Source: Globobulimina sp.
Lineage: Eukaryota > Foraminifera > Rotaliida
Length of the DNA stretch: 5,077 nt
Assembly (NCBI GenBank): GCA_003354225.1
Contig: PIVH01000742.1
Coordinates: 1-5,077 of the forward strand
Direction: 5' to 3'
Shown here: in pieces, positions 1-5,077 of the stretch
How the letters are laid out: every line of letters starts with the position of its first letter
Position numbering within the stretch: the stretch's first letter is position 1
Made by a program: the position numbers and the translations under genes
Notes under the pieces: generated by a model
The model's database searches: none
Told to the model about the DNA's origin: nothing
The model's input: the letters and a program-made list of their open reading frames with translations, nothing else

Positions 1-187
1 CCTATCAAGTATCCAATGACAGTTGAACTAGAACTGGATCAAACACAATGTTGTTGTGTGACTTGTGCCATGTTGTGACTGTAAGTGCAATCTGCTCTGC
101 TGTGAAATTACTATCTTCTGACTGAAATGTATACAAATAATTAATTAATTATTACAAAAACACTGTCATGAAACGTACAATTTTAAC
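1..187. other. left-edge non-coding region, possibly with the tail of an upstream gene
   Basis: No supportable gene is visible here. On the plus strand a frame is open from base 1 to a TGA at 76-78, giving 25 residues ending in a Cys-rich stretch (CCCVTCAML). It could be the C-terminal end of a gene entering from the left, converging on the minus-strand membrane-protein gene, but it is too short to judge. The first 120 or so bases look less A/T-rich than the rest of the spacer. The remainder would be the 3' untranslated region of the minus-strand gene. I see no canonical AATAAA on either strand in the right place. Confidence 0.3.
136..153. repeat. 18-nt perfect AT palindrome
   Basis: The sequence AATAATTAATTAATTATT reads identically on both strands. 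It lies 35 bp beyond the stop codon of the minus-strand gene, in its presumed 3' region. All bases are A or T, so chance or simple-repeat growth (TTAA/AATT units) is a sufficient explanation. A role in 3' end formation is only a possibility. Confidence 0.5.
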
Positions 188-1438
188 CTACAACTTATCC
201 ATTTGCAATCCAAATGACGTATATTCAATTGTATCGAAAAATTTTACATTATTTTGTCTCAACAGATAGAATGCCAAAGGAAATGTGACTGCAATGAATA
301 AAAGTAAGAAGATAATGCAAGCTATTGATATTTTTACAGGTCCGGATAACGCAGACAATGGTACTTTTATAATGACATAAATGCACGAACCACCGTATGC
401 AATGAGTAAATAAAGCATGAGCTTCCAATAATATTCATTCATTGCATGCTTTTTAATTTTATCATTGTACATTAAGATTATGTATGGAACCAATGGAATT
501 GTGGCAAAAATAATAGTCGGCACAATGGAGAATAATACTTTTTCACAAATGGTATATTGCACTACATCGCTATTTTGCCATTGCTTGTTCAATACATCAT
601 AAATAAAGATAAGTTTTGGAATATTAAACATTAATAAAATAATTACTAAATCAGTCGCATCCAATTTATTATCAACATAATGAGCAAAACAAAAAGGGAA
701 AAAATGAATAACTTCAATCAATACAATTGGAGCAAACGCAAATGAGGCAGATAAAATTATTTTTATTTTGGTGGGAATATCCAAACCACGCCGGCCATAT
801 TCAATTGCCGTTGTGGCCAGGGACAATTTGATTGGATTCAACATGAAACTGCAGAGGGATATGATTAGCTGCGCTATGTTGAAAGTTTCAATTTGCGAAT
901 ACGAACTGACTGATCCTAATAAGTACGATAAATTAATGATATATAACGGAAAGGTCATCATTCCAGTCAATAAGGCATCGATTAGGGACAAATGAGCTAA
1001 TTGCTGTCGACTGACATGACTGGATATTTTAGCGTAGGTATTGATTAATGGTATATTTAGGATTGGAATACACATTAAATAATGTAGTAAATTATAATCA
1101 ACTCCATCCATGCTGACATTTATTGCATTAAACCATGAACAGCAACAAATAGTGCATGAAACCATTGATAAAGGAAAGATAAGAAACAAACTTGAAATAA
1201 CAAAGAATCCAACATTGGATGCATATGAATATACATTAATTAACAATAACAACTCAGATATAATACCCGCGATCATTGTAAATGATAACATTATTGATAT
1301 TATTTTGAATAATACTTTTATGAAAAACTTGCATGTTGAATCCTGATCGACTGTTACATGTACAACTTGTATTTCGCTGTCTCGATCATCACTTGATAAT
1401 AAGCTTACGTCCAATTGTTGTAAGTTTAAGTCTGACAT
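188..1438 (-). CDS. polytopic membrane protein of unknown function (about 10 TM; possible distant XK-related likeness)
   Basis: This is an intact 416-residue frame: ATG at 1438-1436, stop TAG at 190-188, with an in-frame stop but no other ATG upstream, so the start is well placed. I do not recognise the family securely. A polar, Asp/Ser-rich N-terminus (residues 1-36, no signal peptide) is followed by hydrophobic segments at about 44-69, 76-100, 117-134, 150-176, 186-208, 225-253, 262-283, 300-324, 337-358 and 367-393, implying an integral membrane protein. A Cys cluster (TICCC, 96-100) ends the second segment. The stretch at 150-210 (hydrophobic helix with FPLYIIN, then a Ser-rich loop, then another helix) loosely resembles the layout of XK-related (phospholipid scramblase-type) proteins, where an 'aPQ..lQ' helix occurs; the key PQ is absent here, so this is a hypothesis only. 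The gene shares a 66-bp divergent promoter region with the cupin gene. Confidence 0.85.
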   Translation of the reverse strand: MSDLNLQQLDVSLLSSDDRDSEIQVVHVTVDQDSTCKFFIKVLFKIISIMLSFTMIAGIISELLLLINVYSYASNVGFFVISSLFLIFPLSMVSCTICCCSWFNAINVSMDGVDYNLLHYLMCIPILNIPLINTYAKISSHVSRQQLAHLSLIDALLTGMMTFPLYIINLSYLLGSVSSYSQIETFNIAQLIISLCSFMLNPIKLSLATTAIEYGRRGLDIPTKIKIILSASFAFAPIVLIEVIHFFPFCFAHYVDNKLDATDLVIILLMFNIPKLIFIYDVLNKQWQNSDVVQYTICEKVLFSIVPTIIFATIPLVPYIILMYNDKIKKHAMNEYYWKLMLYLLIAYGGSCIYVIIKVPLSALSGPVKISIACIIFLLLFIAVTFPLAFYLLRQNNVKFFDTIEYTSFGLQMDKL

Positions 1439-1504
1439 GCTGTGAATTAATAAAAACTGTTTAGTGGAAGTGTATCTAGCTATATATATATATAGATACT
1501 AGTG
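1439..1504. promoter_or_regulatory. 66-bp divergent intergenic promoter region
   Basis: Only 66 bp separate the start codons of the minus-strand membrane-protein gene and the plus-strand cupin gene, so promoters and 5' leaders of both must lie here or run into the coding regions. It holds an alternating TA run (about 1481-1494) that could act as a TATA-like element in either direction, and an inverted repeat around it. Use as a bidirectional promoter is inferred from gene order, not from any recognised factor site. Confidence 0.6.
1472..1499. repeat. interrupted inverted repeat around a TA run
   Basis: The arms GTATCTA (1472-1478) and TAGATAC (1493-1499) are perfect reverse complements separated by 14 nt, nearly all alternating T/A. 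The element is close to self-complementary over its full length apart from a GC pair at 1479-1480. It sits 6 bp before the ATG of the cupin gene. It could be a symmetric protein-binding site, a hairpin in the cupin leader, or a simple-sequence expansion. Confidence 0.6.
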
Positions 1505-1990
1505 ATGAGTCGACGTTTTATTGACATTATCAATAAAACATTGATTAACATATCAAATCGGAAAGTATTCACAATGCAACATGGTATATTAAAACCATAT
1601 TATAGTTACAATAAGTATCAATTTTGTAACAGTTCAAAACCAAGATTATCAAACACCATTCCTGATCCATCAAATATCATTGGACCGTCTCATTGGAAAT
1701 TATCGAAATTACATAAACCATACAAAACAACCGAATGTTTTGAAAGCAATACAATTCCAAAACTGTTCACATCAAAACATAATACAAAGGAAGGCGTTTC
1801 TGGATTGGTTCATGTTATCAATGGGGAATTGGAAATGATAGTGTTTGCAAATAATAAAGACATTGAAACAGATCAAACATATATTGTAAAAGCAGGACAG
1901 TGTATGATTATAGAGTCACAACAATGGCATAAAGTTGCTGCAAATACTGATGATTTAAAATTTTACATTGAGTTTTGGAAAATTCCATAG
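1505..1990 (+). CDS. DUF1971 (TehB N-terminal-like) cupin, possibly organelle-targeted
   Basis: The start is the ATG at 1505; the preceding GTG is in frame but unlikely in a eukaryote. The stop is TAG at 1988-1990 and the product is 161 residues. Residues of about 72-161 look like the small single-domain cupin family DUF1971, also found at the N-terminus of some TehB-type tellurite-resistance proteins. The pattern is a Thr/Phe lead-in, an 'IPKLFTSKHNTKEG' segment, a 'VHVINGELEM' strand, an 'AGQCMIIESQQWHKV' segment and a final 'KFYIEFWKIP'. His92, Glu108 and His142 (with His103 nearby) are candidate metal ligands by position in the cupin fold. Biochemical function of the family is unclear; tellurite handling is only an association from bacteria. 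The first 50 or so residues are not part of the domain, begin MSRRFIDIINK, are rich in Lys/Arg/Ser/Asn and nearly free of acidic residues (one Asp), as in a mitochondrial presequence. An alternative ATG at codon 24 would remove half of it. No intron is needed. Confidence 0.85.
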   Translation: MSRRFIDIINKTLINISNRKVFTMQHGILKPYYSYNKYQFCNSSKPRLSNTIPDPSNIIGPSHWKLSKLHKPYKTTECFESNTIPKLFTSKHNTKEGVSGLVHVINGELEMIVFANNKDIETDQTYIVKAGQCMIIESQQWHKVAANTDDLKFYIEFWKIP

Positions 1991-2090
1991 GAGAATACCA
2001 TATGTGTGGGTTGCCCTTACTGGCTTTTGTGTGTGTTGCCTAACCTAAACTTCATAGCTATAGTAGACTGACTAGACTCAAACATATTAT

Positions 2091-2128
2091 AATTTACAAA
2101 AAAACACCTATTTAATTTACAAAAAAAC
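2091..2128. repeat. two direct copies of a 15-mer in the kinase upstream region
   Basis: AATTTACAAAAAAAC occurs exactly at 2091-2105 and 2114-2128, a 23-nt period. A degenerate third copy (TTTACAAAAA) follows at 2131-2140. They lie 170-210 bp before the kinase ATG. Simple A-rich composition lowers the significance, but the exact 15-nt identity and regular spacing suggest either a local duplication or repeated regulatory sites. Confidence 0.6.
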
Positions 2129-2245
2129 TTTTTACAAAAATCTAAACTAATGTACTGTCATTCAATATAAAGTTGCAGATATTGACCAGACAAGAATCAT
2201 TTGATCCATTCCACAGAAATATTGATACGAGATACAACACAAATT

Positions 2246-2284
2246 ATGAGGAGGTACTACAATTATGATAAGAAATATTACTAA
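2246..2284 (+). other. upstream ORF of 12 codons before the kinase
   Basis: ATG at 2246 reads 12 codons, five of them Tyr (MRRYYNYDKKYY), to TAA at 2282-2284, ending 15 nt before the kinase ATG. If the transcript begins upstream of 2246, it could lower translation of the kinase. A peptide function is not suggested. It may equally lie outside the mRNA. Confidence 0.3.
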
Positions 2285-2306
2285 CAATAGACCAATAAAA
2301 TGCTAA
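2265..2306 (+). other. upstream ORF of 13 codons overlapping the kinase start
   Basis: ATG at 2265 opens a 13-codon frame ending at TAA 2304-2306, so it overlaps the kinase ATG (2300-2302) in another frame. Ribosomes translating it would pass the kinase start, a layout that often reduces expression of the main ORF. Its relevance depends on the unmapped transcription start. Confidence 0.3.
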
Positions 2307-3628
2307 CACTAAAAATGATGCCCCTTCCCGTCAATGAATCTCACCGGATTCAACGAAGAAACAGGAAGCAAAAATGTGTCACAAAAACGCCACAAACCCC
2401 ACCAACTCCACGTAAAAGAGATAGAAACATTATTAAGTCACCAAATACCGATATCGATAGCGATGAAACTATTAATACATGGGATACATCTCATACATAT
2501 AATAAATCTCAAATAAAATTTATTAACCAAGGACTGATTGGTGAAGGTTCATTCAGTTTGGTCTATAAAGTTAAAAAAACTAAAACCAATAAAGTTTACG
2601 CATTAAAAGAATCCATCAACAAAAGCAAAATCCGCCAGAATGGCAACTTTGACTATTCAGATATTGACGGTCTCTCTGAAGTTATGATCTGCAAAAAAAT
2701 ACAGTCAGCCAATGGAAATGTATCTTTTTTCCATCCAAATATCTGTAAATTTCGTTTTTTTTTCTTTTTGGATACGCGGATGTATCAAATTTACGAGTTG
2801 TATCCACATGGAACACTCCAACAATTGATTGACTGCCAAAGCACAAAATTAAGCTCATTACAAATCTTACAAATTCTGATACAACTTGTCAACGGACTGT
2901 GTTATATACATTACAAAAATATAATTCATTGCGACCTAAAACCCGAAAACATTTTTGTCGAAAACAAAGCGTCGGGTGTTTATTTTCTGAAGATTGGGGA
3001 CTTTGGAATTGCCACCGATACAAAGCGTGAACTGCATGGTAACAAAACGGAAATAAAATTACCATCCGGCGATCCTATATATATTGCACCGGAAATACTA
3101 AATCAAATCGATAGTCGGCATACAAATGACAAACATTTAAAGAATGTGGATGTGTTTAGTTTGGGTATTATTCTCATCGAAGTATTGTTGGATGTGAAGC
3201 TCCCGTCGCAAGGCCAGATATTCACTGATTTACGGAATATAAAATGTGAAAATAATAAACATATTGATTGGAATGTAATTTTAGGCGATTTGTATACAAA
3301 TATATGTACGGAAGAAGATGAAATGATGTGTATATTAAAAAATAAATTTATTCCTAAGATGATGTATAAAGACCCGAAAAATAGAATTTCGTCAAAAGAG
3401 TTGGCGCCATTAATCAATGAGTATTGTGACAATAAAATGAAACAAAAATCTTTCATCGAATTTGGAAAGTTAAACCTGCCGCCAATTAATAATCAACGCA
3501 GCGCCAAACAAACGCCACCAGTTTTTTGCTGTGATAAACGCAGTCTCAATCAAATTCCGATCAAAATAGCTATGCCAAGCGCACAAAAAACACAATATGA
3601 TACAATGAATAATGGATTTCTTTTATAA
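2300..3628 (+). CDS. Wee1/Myt1-like protein kinase
   Basis: This is an intact 442-residue frame, ATG 2300, TAA 3626-3628, with an in-frame TAG at 2288 fixing the 5' limit. The kinase domain spans about residues 72-374: Gly loop GEGSFSLVYK (81-90), ATP-binding Lys in ALK (K103), helix-C Glu (E127), HPN (145-147), catalytic loop HCDLKPENIF (210-219; Asp212, Lys214, Asn217), DFG (234-236), GDPIYIAPE (257-265), DVFSLGI (284-290) and Arg362. The 'GDP.Y.APE' signature and the run DVFSLGIILIEVLLDVKLPS followed by G and LR closely match Wee1/Myt1 kinases, which phosphorylate CDK1 on the Gly-loop Tyr/Thr to hold back mitosis. The basic N-terminal tail has three Thr-Pro sites (T30, T33, T36, the last in a TPRK CDK consensus) and Ser47-Pro. 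The roughly 68-residue tail after the domain has no hydrophobic segment, unlike membrane-bound Myt1. The role in the cell cycle is inferred from family; the protein is shorter than animal Wee1. Confidence 0.88.
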   Translation: MLTLKMMPLPVNESHRIQRRNRKQKCVTKTPQTPPTPRKRDRNIIKSPNTDIDSDETINTWDTSHTYNKSQIKFINQGLIGEGSFSLVYKVKKTKTNKVYALKESINKSKIRQNGNFDYSDIDGLSEVMICKKIQSANGNVSFFHPNICKFRFFFFLDTRMYQIYELYPHGTLQQLIDCQSTKLSSLQILQILIQLVNGLCYIHYKNIIHCDLKPENIFVENKASGVYFLKIGDFGIATDTKRELHGNKTEIKLPSGDPIYIAPEILNQIDSRHTNDKHLKNVDVFSLGIILIEVLLDVKLPSQGQIFTDLRNIKCENNKHIDWNVILGDLYTNICTEEDEMMCILKNKFIPKMMYKDPKNRISSKELAPLINEYCDNKMKQKSFIEFGKLNLPPINNQRSAKQTPPVFCCDKRSLNQIPIKIAMPSAQKTQYDTMNNGFLL

Positions 3629-3789
3629 ATATATTTGTTATTACATAACTGTACAAAGTAAAATCGGGTTTCTTTTTCCCTTTTCAATTGTTAAATGTGT
3701 TCAATTTGTGATAAAATACTATTATACGCGTCCTAAAATTCAAAAAACTTTTTGACTTTAATAGTAGCTAAAAACACAGCATTTTTTAA
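3629..3789. promoter_or_regulatory. 161-bp spacer between kinase and RasGAP gene
   Basis: This short A/T-rich region must hold the kinase 3' end and the promoter of the next gene. It has a pyrimidine tract near 3668-3684, an imperfect repeat TTCAATTGT / TTCAATTTGT (3683-3691 and 3700-3709), and CAAAAAACTTTTT at 3741-3753, which is almost the same as a tract upstream of the kinase. No canonical poly(A) signal is visible. Confidence 0.5.
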
Positions 3790-5077
3790 ATGCATAACAA
3801 TCAAAATGATGGAGACATCAAAAAGGACATTAAAAGCAGTCACCAACAGTATCACAATAACACGCAATTATTATGTATTTGCGGGGAGTTTTTATGGATC
3901 ACAGTACCTCATATCTATGGACCAAATGTGAATGTATATTGCAATGTGTGTCAACGAGCAAATCTATCAAATGAAATAATTTATCATTGCAATAAGCAAG
4001 ATATTCGACATCCGAATGGATATGATTTATGTGACAACTGTTCGATGAATAATATAACTGCATCCCTCCCATTATCAGACTTTCTCAAAGCATTTGGAAA
4101 CACAAAGCATAATCAAACAGTTTTACTGCCAGTCTTATACAAAAAGAGGGAATTATATTGTTCAAAAATATCAATGTTGGTCAAAGAAAAAACAAATCCG
4201 GTTAAGATATGCAACCTTTTTTTTTTGCAAATAATACCTTTTGGTCGGAAATTATATAGAACGCAGTTTTAGAAAGTTTCCCTTTGAACAGAGAAACAGA
4301 TGAAATGTTGGTGTTATATGGACAGTTATTTGGTGAGATATTTAACGATCCATCATTACTCTCAGCAATATATTATGAGCCAGAATACAAAAGCATCGAT
4401 TCAATGGTTCGATTATTAACAGAATCATTGCTATCAAACCCATATAACCAGACTCACGAATTTATATTCATTCAAATAATATGCGATGTAATCGATTATG
4501 AATTCCATCAAACAAAGGATTTAAACATTTTTTTGAGACAAAACAGCGCGGCAACCAAATTATTTTCAGCTTATTTAAAAAGAGCACCAATTGAAATATT
4601 TATTAATAATATCATAAAAGAAGCATGTTCTTATTGTTTGGTGGAATATAAAGAAAACTTAGATATTAATCCAAAAACAGTTATGTTACTTTCTACATTC
4701 GACAAAAACATTCGATTGTTTTTATGAATAATGCAACCTCAGATGTTGGGGAAAACGGTGGATGAAATTGACGAAATAAAAAGAAAATTGGCAAAATATA
4801 TTGATTTTATATTATTAAAAATAATGAATGCGTCAGAATATCCAATGGGTTTAAGAATTATTTGTAGAAAATTGAATGATTTGGCAACAGCAAAGGAAGC
4901 AAATAACGGCAAGTTAAAGAATTCATTAATTGGCGGATTTATATTCTTAAGAATATTTAACCCAAACATTGTAATTTTTGCACATAAAGCAAGCAATAAA
5001 AAACCATACAAAAAAAATGCATTAAATATCCGAACAAAATTTACATTGATCTCAAAAATATTGCAAAACATTTCAAA
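3790..5077 (+). CDS. Cys/His zinc-binding element + RasGAP-domain protein, three exons, 3' partial
   Basis: The proposed exons are 3790-4200, 4260-4679 and 4743 to beyond the edge, giving at least 388 residues; the start ATG follows an in-frame TAA at 3787. Residues 29-84 hold a Cys/His cluster: C29-x-C31, C51-x2-C54, H66-C67, H74, C81-x2-C84, ending HPNGYDLCDNC, much like ZZ-type zinc fingers that bind proteins. From about residue 138 a RasGAP domain follows. Exon 2 carries FLRQNSAATKLFSAYLK, whose Arg230 (codon 4536-4538) sits where the catalytic arginine finger of RasGAPs occurs. Exon 3 carries YPMGLRIICRKL and the hallmark GGFIFLRIFNPNIV (Arg at 4950-4952), then KFTLISKILQNIS. RasGAPs speed GTP hydrolysis by Ras-type GTPases, so this should be an active Ras switch-off protein at membranes or cytoskeleton. 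The loop between FNPNIV and the ISK helix is Lys/Asn-rich. Without splicing, stops at 4270-4272 and 4725-4727 break it, so a pseudogene is the main alternative. Confidence 0.8.
4201..4259 (+). other. predicted 59-nt GT-AG intron 1 of the RasGAP gene
   Basis: It begins GTTAAG at 4201 and ends TATAG at 4259, with a 10-T run (4217-4226) inside. It falls between codons (phase 0) and moves reading from the frame of the zinc element to the frame of the RasGAP domain. The length is not a multiple of three, so retention gives a stop at 4270-4272. A simple base insertion or deletion error in the T run would not explain the data, because the RasGAP frame meets TAG at 4257-4259. The next AG sites (4266, 4272) leave the frame wrong. 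Confidence 0.72.
4680..4742 (+). other. predicted 63-nt GT-AG intron 2 of the RasGAP gene
   Basis: It begins GTTATG at 4680 and ends CTCAG at 4742, phase 0, and removes the in-frame TGA at 4725-4727 that would split the RasGAP domain. Both sides stay in the same frame since the length is a multiple of three. The joined protein reads LDINPKT then MLGKTVDEIDE, a helix-linker position typical between the two halves of RasGAP domains. The alternative donor at 4718 would give 25 nt and the wrong frame. Confidence 0.75.

Larger units (their letters stand above)
1991..2299. promoter_or_regulatory. 309-bp spacer: cupin 3' region and kinase promoter/5' leader
   Basis: No gene of normal size is present. 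From the left it holds a relatively G/T-rich stretch (about 2000-2040), a small TAGACT repeat (2064-2069 and 2073-2078), a TATTATAAT stretch near 2085-2093, an A/T tract with a duplicated 15-mer (2091-2128), and two short upstream ORFs just before the kinase ATG. I see no AATAAA after the cupin stop. Which bases are 3' end, promoter or leader cannot be fixed without transcript data. Confidence 0.5.

Noticed and set aside
1-78. 25-residue Cys-rich C-terminal fragment of an upstream gene
   Set aside because: It is open to the left edge but too short to support as a gene; kept only as a remark in the edge region.
768-1346. Two plus-strand ORFs (75 and 78 codons) within the membrane-protein gene
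   Set aside because: Both are antisense to a single intact 416-residue minus-strand frame with regular hydrophobic segments.
2334-2516. 60-codon plus-strand ORF in another frame of the kinase N-terminus
   Set aside because: It is overlapped by the kinase frame, has no recognisable feature, and is His/Ile-rich as expected for out-of-frame reading.
3103-3456. 117-codon minus-strand ORF
   Set aside because: It lies wholly inside the kinase C-lobe coding region, antisense to conserved motifs, and looks like low-complexity shadow translation.
4217-4226. T10 run as the site of a sequencing frameshift joining the zinc element and RasGAP
   Set aside because: Shifting into the RasGAP frame here runs into TAG at 4257-4259, so an indel alone does not restore the frame; splicing 4201-4259 does.
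4725-4727. In-frame TGA as a reassigned sense codon (for example Trp) instead of an intron
   Set aside because: All nine Trp codons in the called exons are TGG and no other in-frame TGA is needed. A clean phase-0 GT-AG intron of 63 nt removes this one.
4284-4727. RasGAP half as a separate 147-residue gene
   Set aside because: Its first codon is TTG, not ATG, and the RasGAP fold needs the second half after 4743. Splicing to both sides is more consistent.
4739-5071. 110-codon minus-strand ORF, Phe/Ile-rich
   Set aside because: It is antisense to the third exon, whose plus-strand reading carries the RasGAP FLR-x2-NP signature. Its hydrophobicity is what antisense of Lys/Asn-rich coding gives.

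Overview
The window looks like a compact, AT-rich nuclear region of a unicellular eukaryote. The reasons are a Wee1/Myt1-type protein kinase, a Ras-GTPase-activating (RasGAP) domain whose reading frame is restored only by removing two very short GT-AG introns, no bacterial ribosome-binding sites or operon layout, and A/T-rich spacers. The standard genetic code fits: the three complete genes end in TAG, TAG and TAA, and every Trp codon in the called exons is TGG. The Cys/His-rich element with a HPNGYDLCDNC ending makes me think of an amoeboid or rhizarian protist, perhaps a foraminiferan. That is a weak guess, not an identification.

Layout from left to right: (1) 1-187, no convincing gene, with an 18-nt AT palindrome. 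(2) 188-1438 on the minus strand, an intact 416-residue protein with about ten membrane segments and no firm family; a distant XK-related likeness is possible. (3) 1439-1504, a 66-bp divergent promoter region with an interrupted inverted repeat. (4) 1505-1990 on the plus strand, a small cupin of the DUF1971 (TehB N-terminal-like) type with a basic N-terminal extension that could be a mitochondrial presequence. (5) 1991-2299, a spacer and probable promoter/5' leader of the kinase, with a duplicated 15-mer and two short upstream ORFs. (6) 2300-3628, a 442-residue Wee1/Myt1-like kinase with all core catalytic motifs and a Thr-Pro cluster in its N-terminal tail. (7) 3629-3789, a short spacer. (8) 3790 to the right edge, a three-exon gene (3790-4200, 4260-4679, 4743->5077) coding for an N-terminal Cys/His zinc-binding element followed by a RasGAP domain; its 3' end lies outside the window.

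The genes do not form one obvious pathway. Two are signalling proteins (cell-cycle kinase, Ras regulator), one is a small metal-type cupin and one is an orphan membrane protein. This looks like ordinary gene-dense protist chromosome and I see no mobile element, CRISPR array or defence cassette. The most informative observations are the spliced zinc-element/RasGAP fusion, the eukaryotic DUF1971 cupin with its extension, and the tight divergent promoter.
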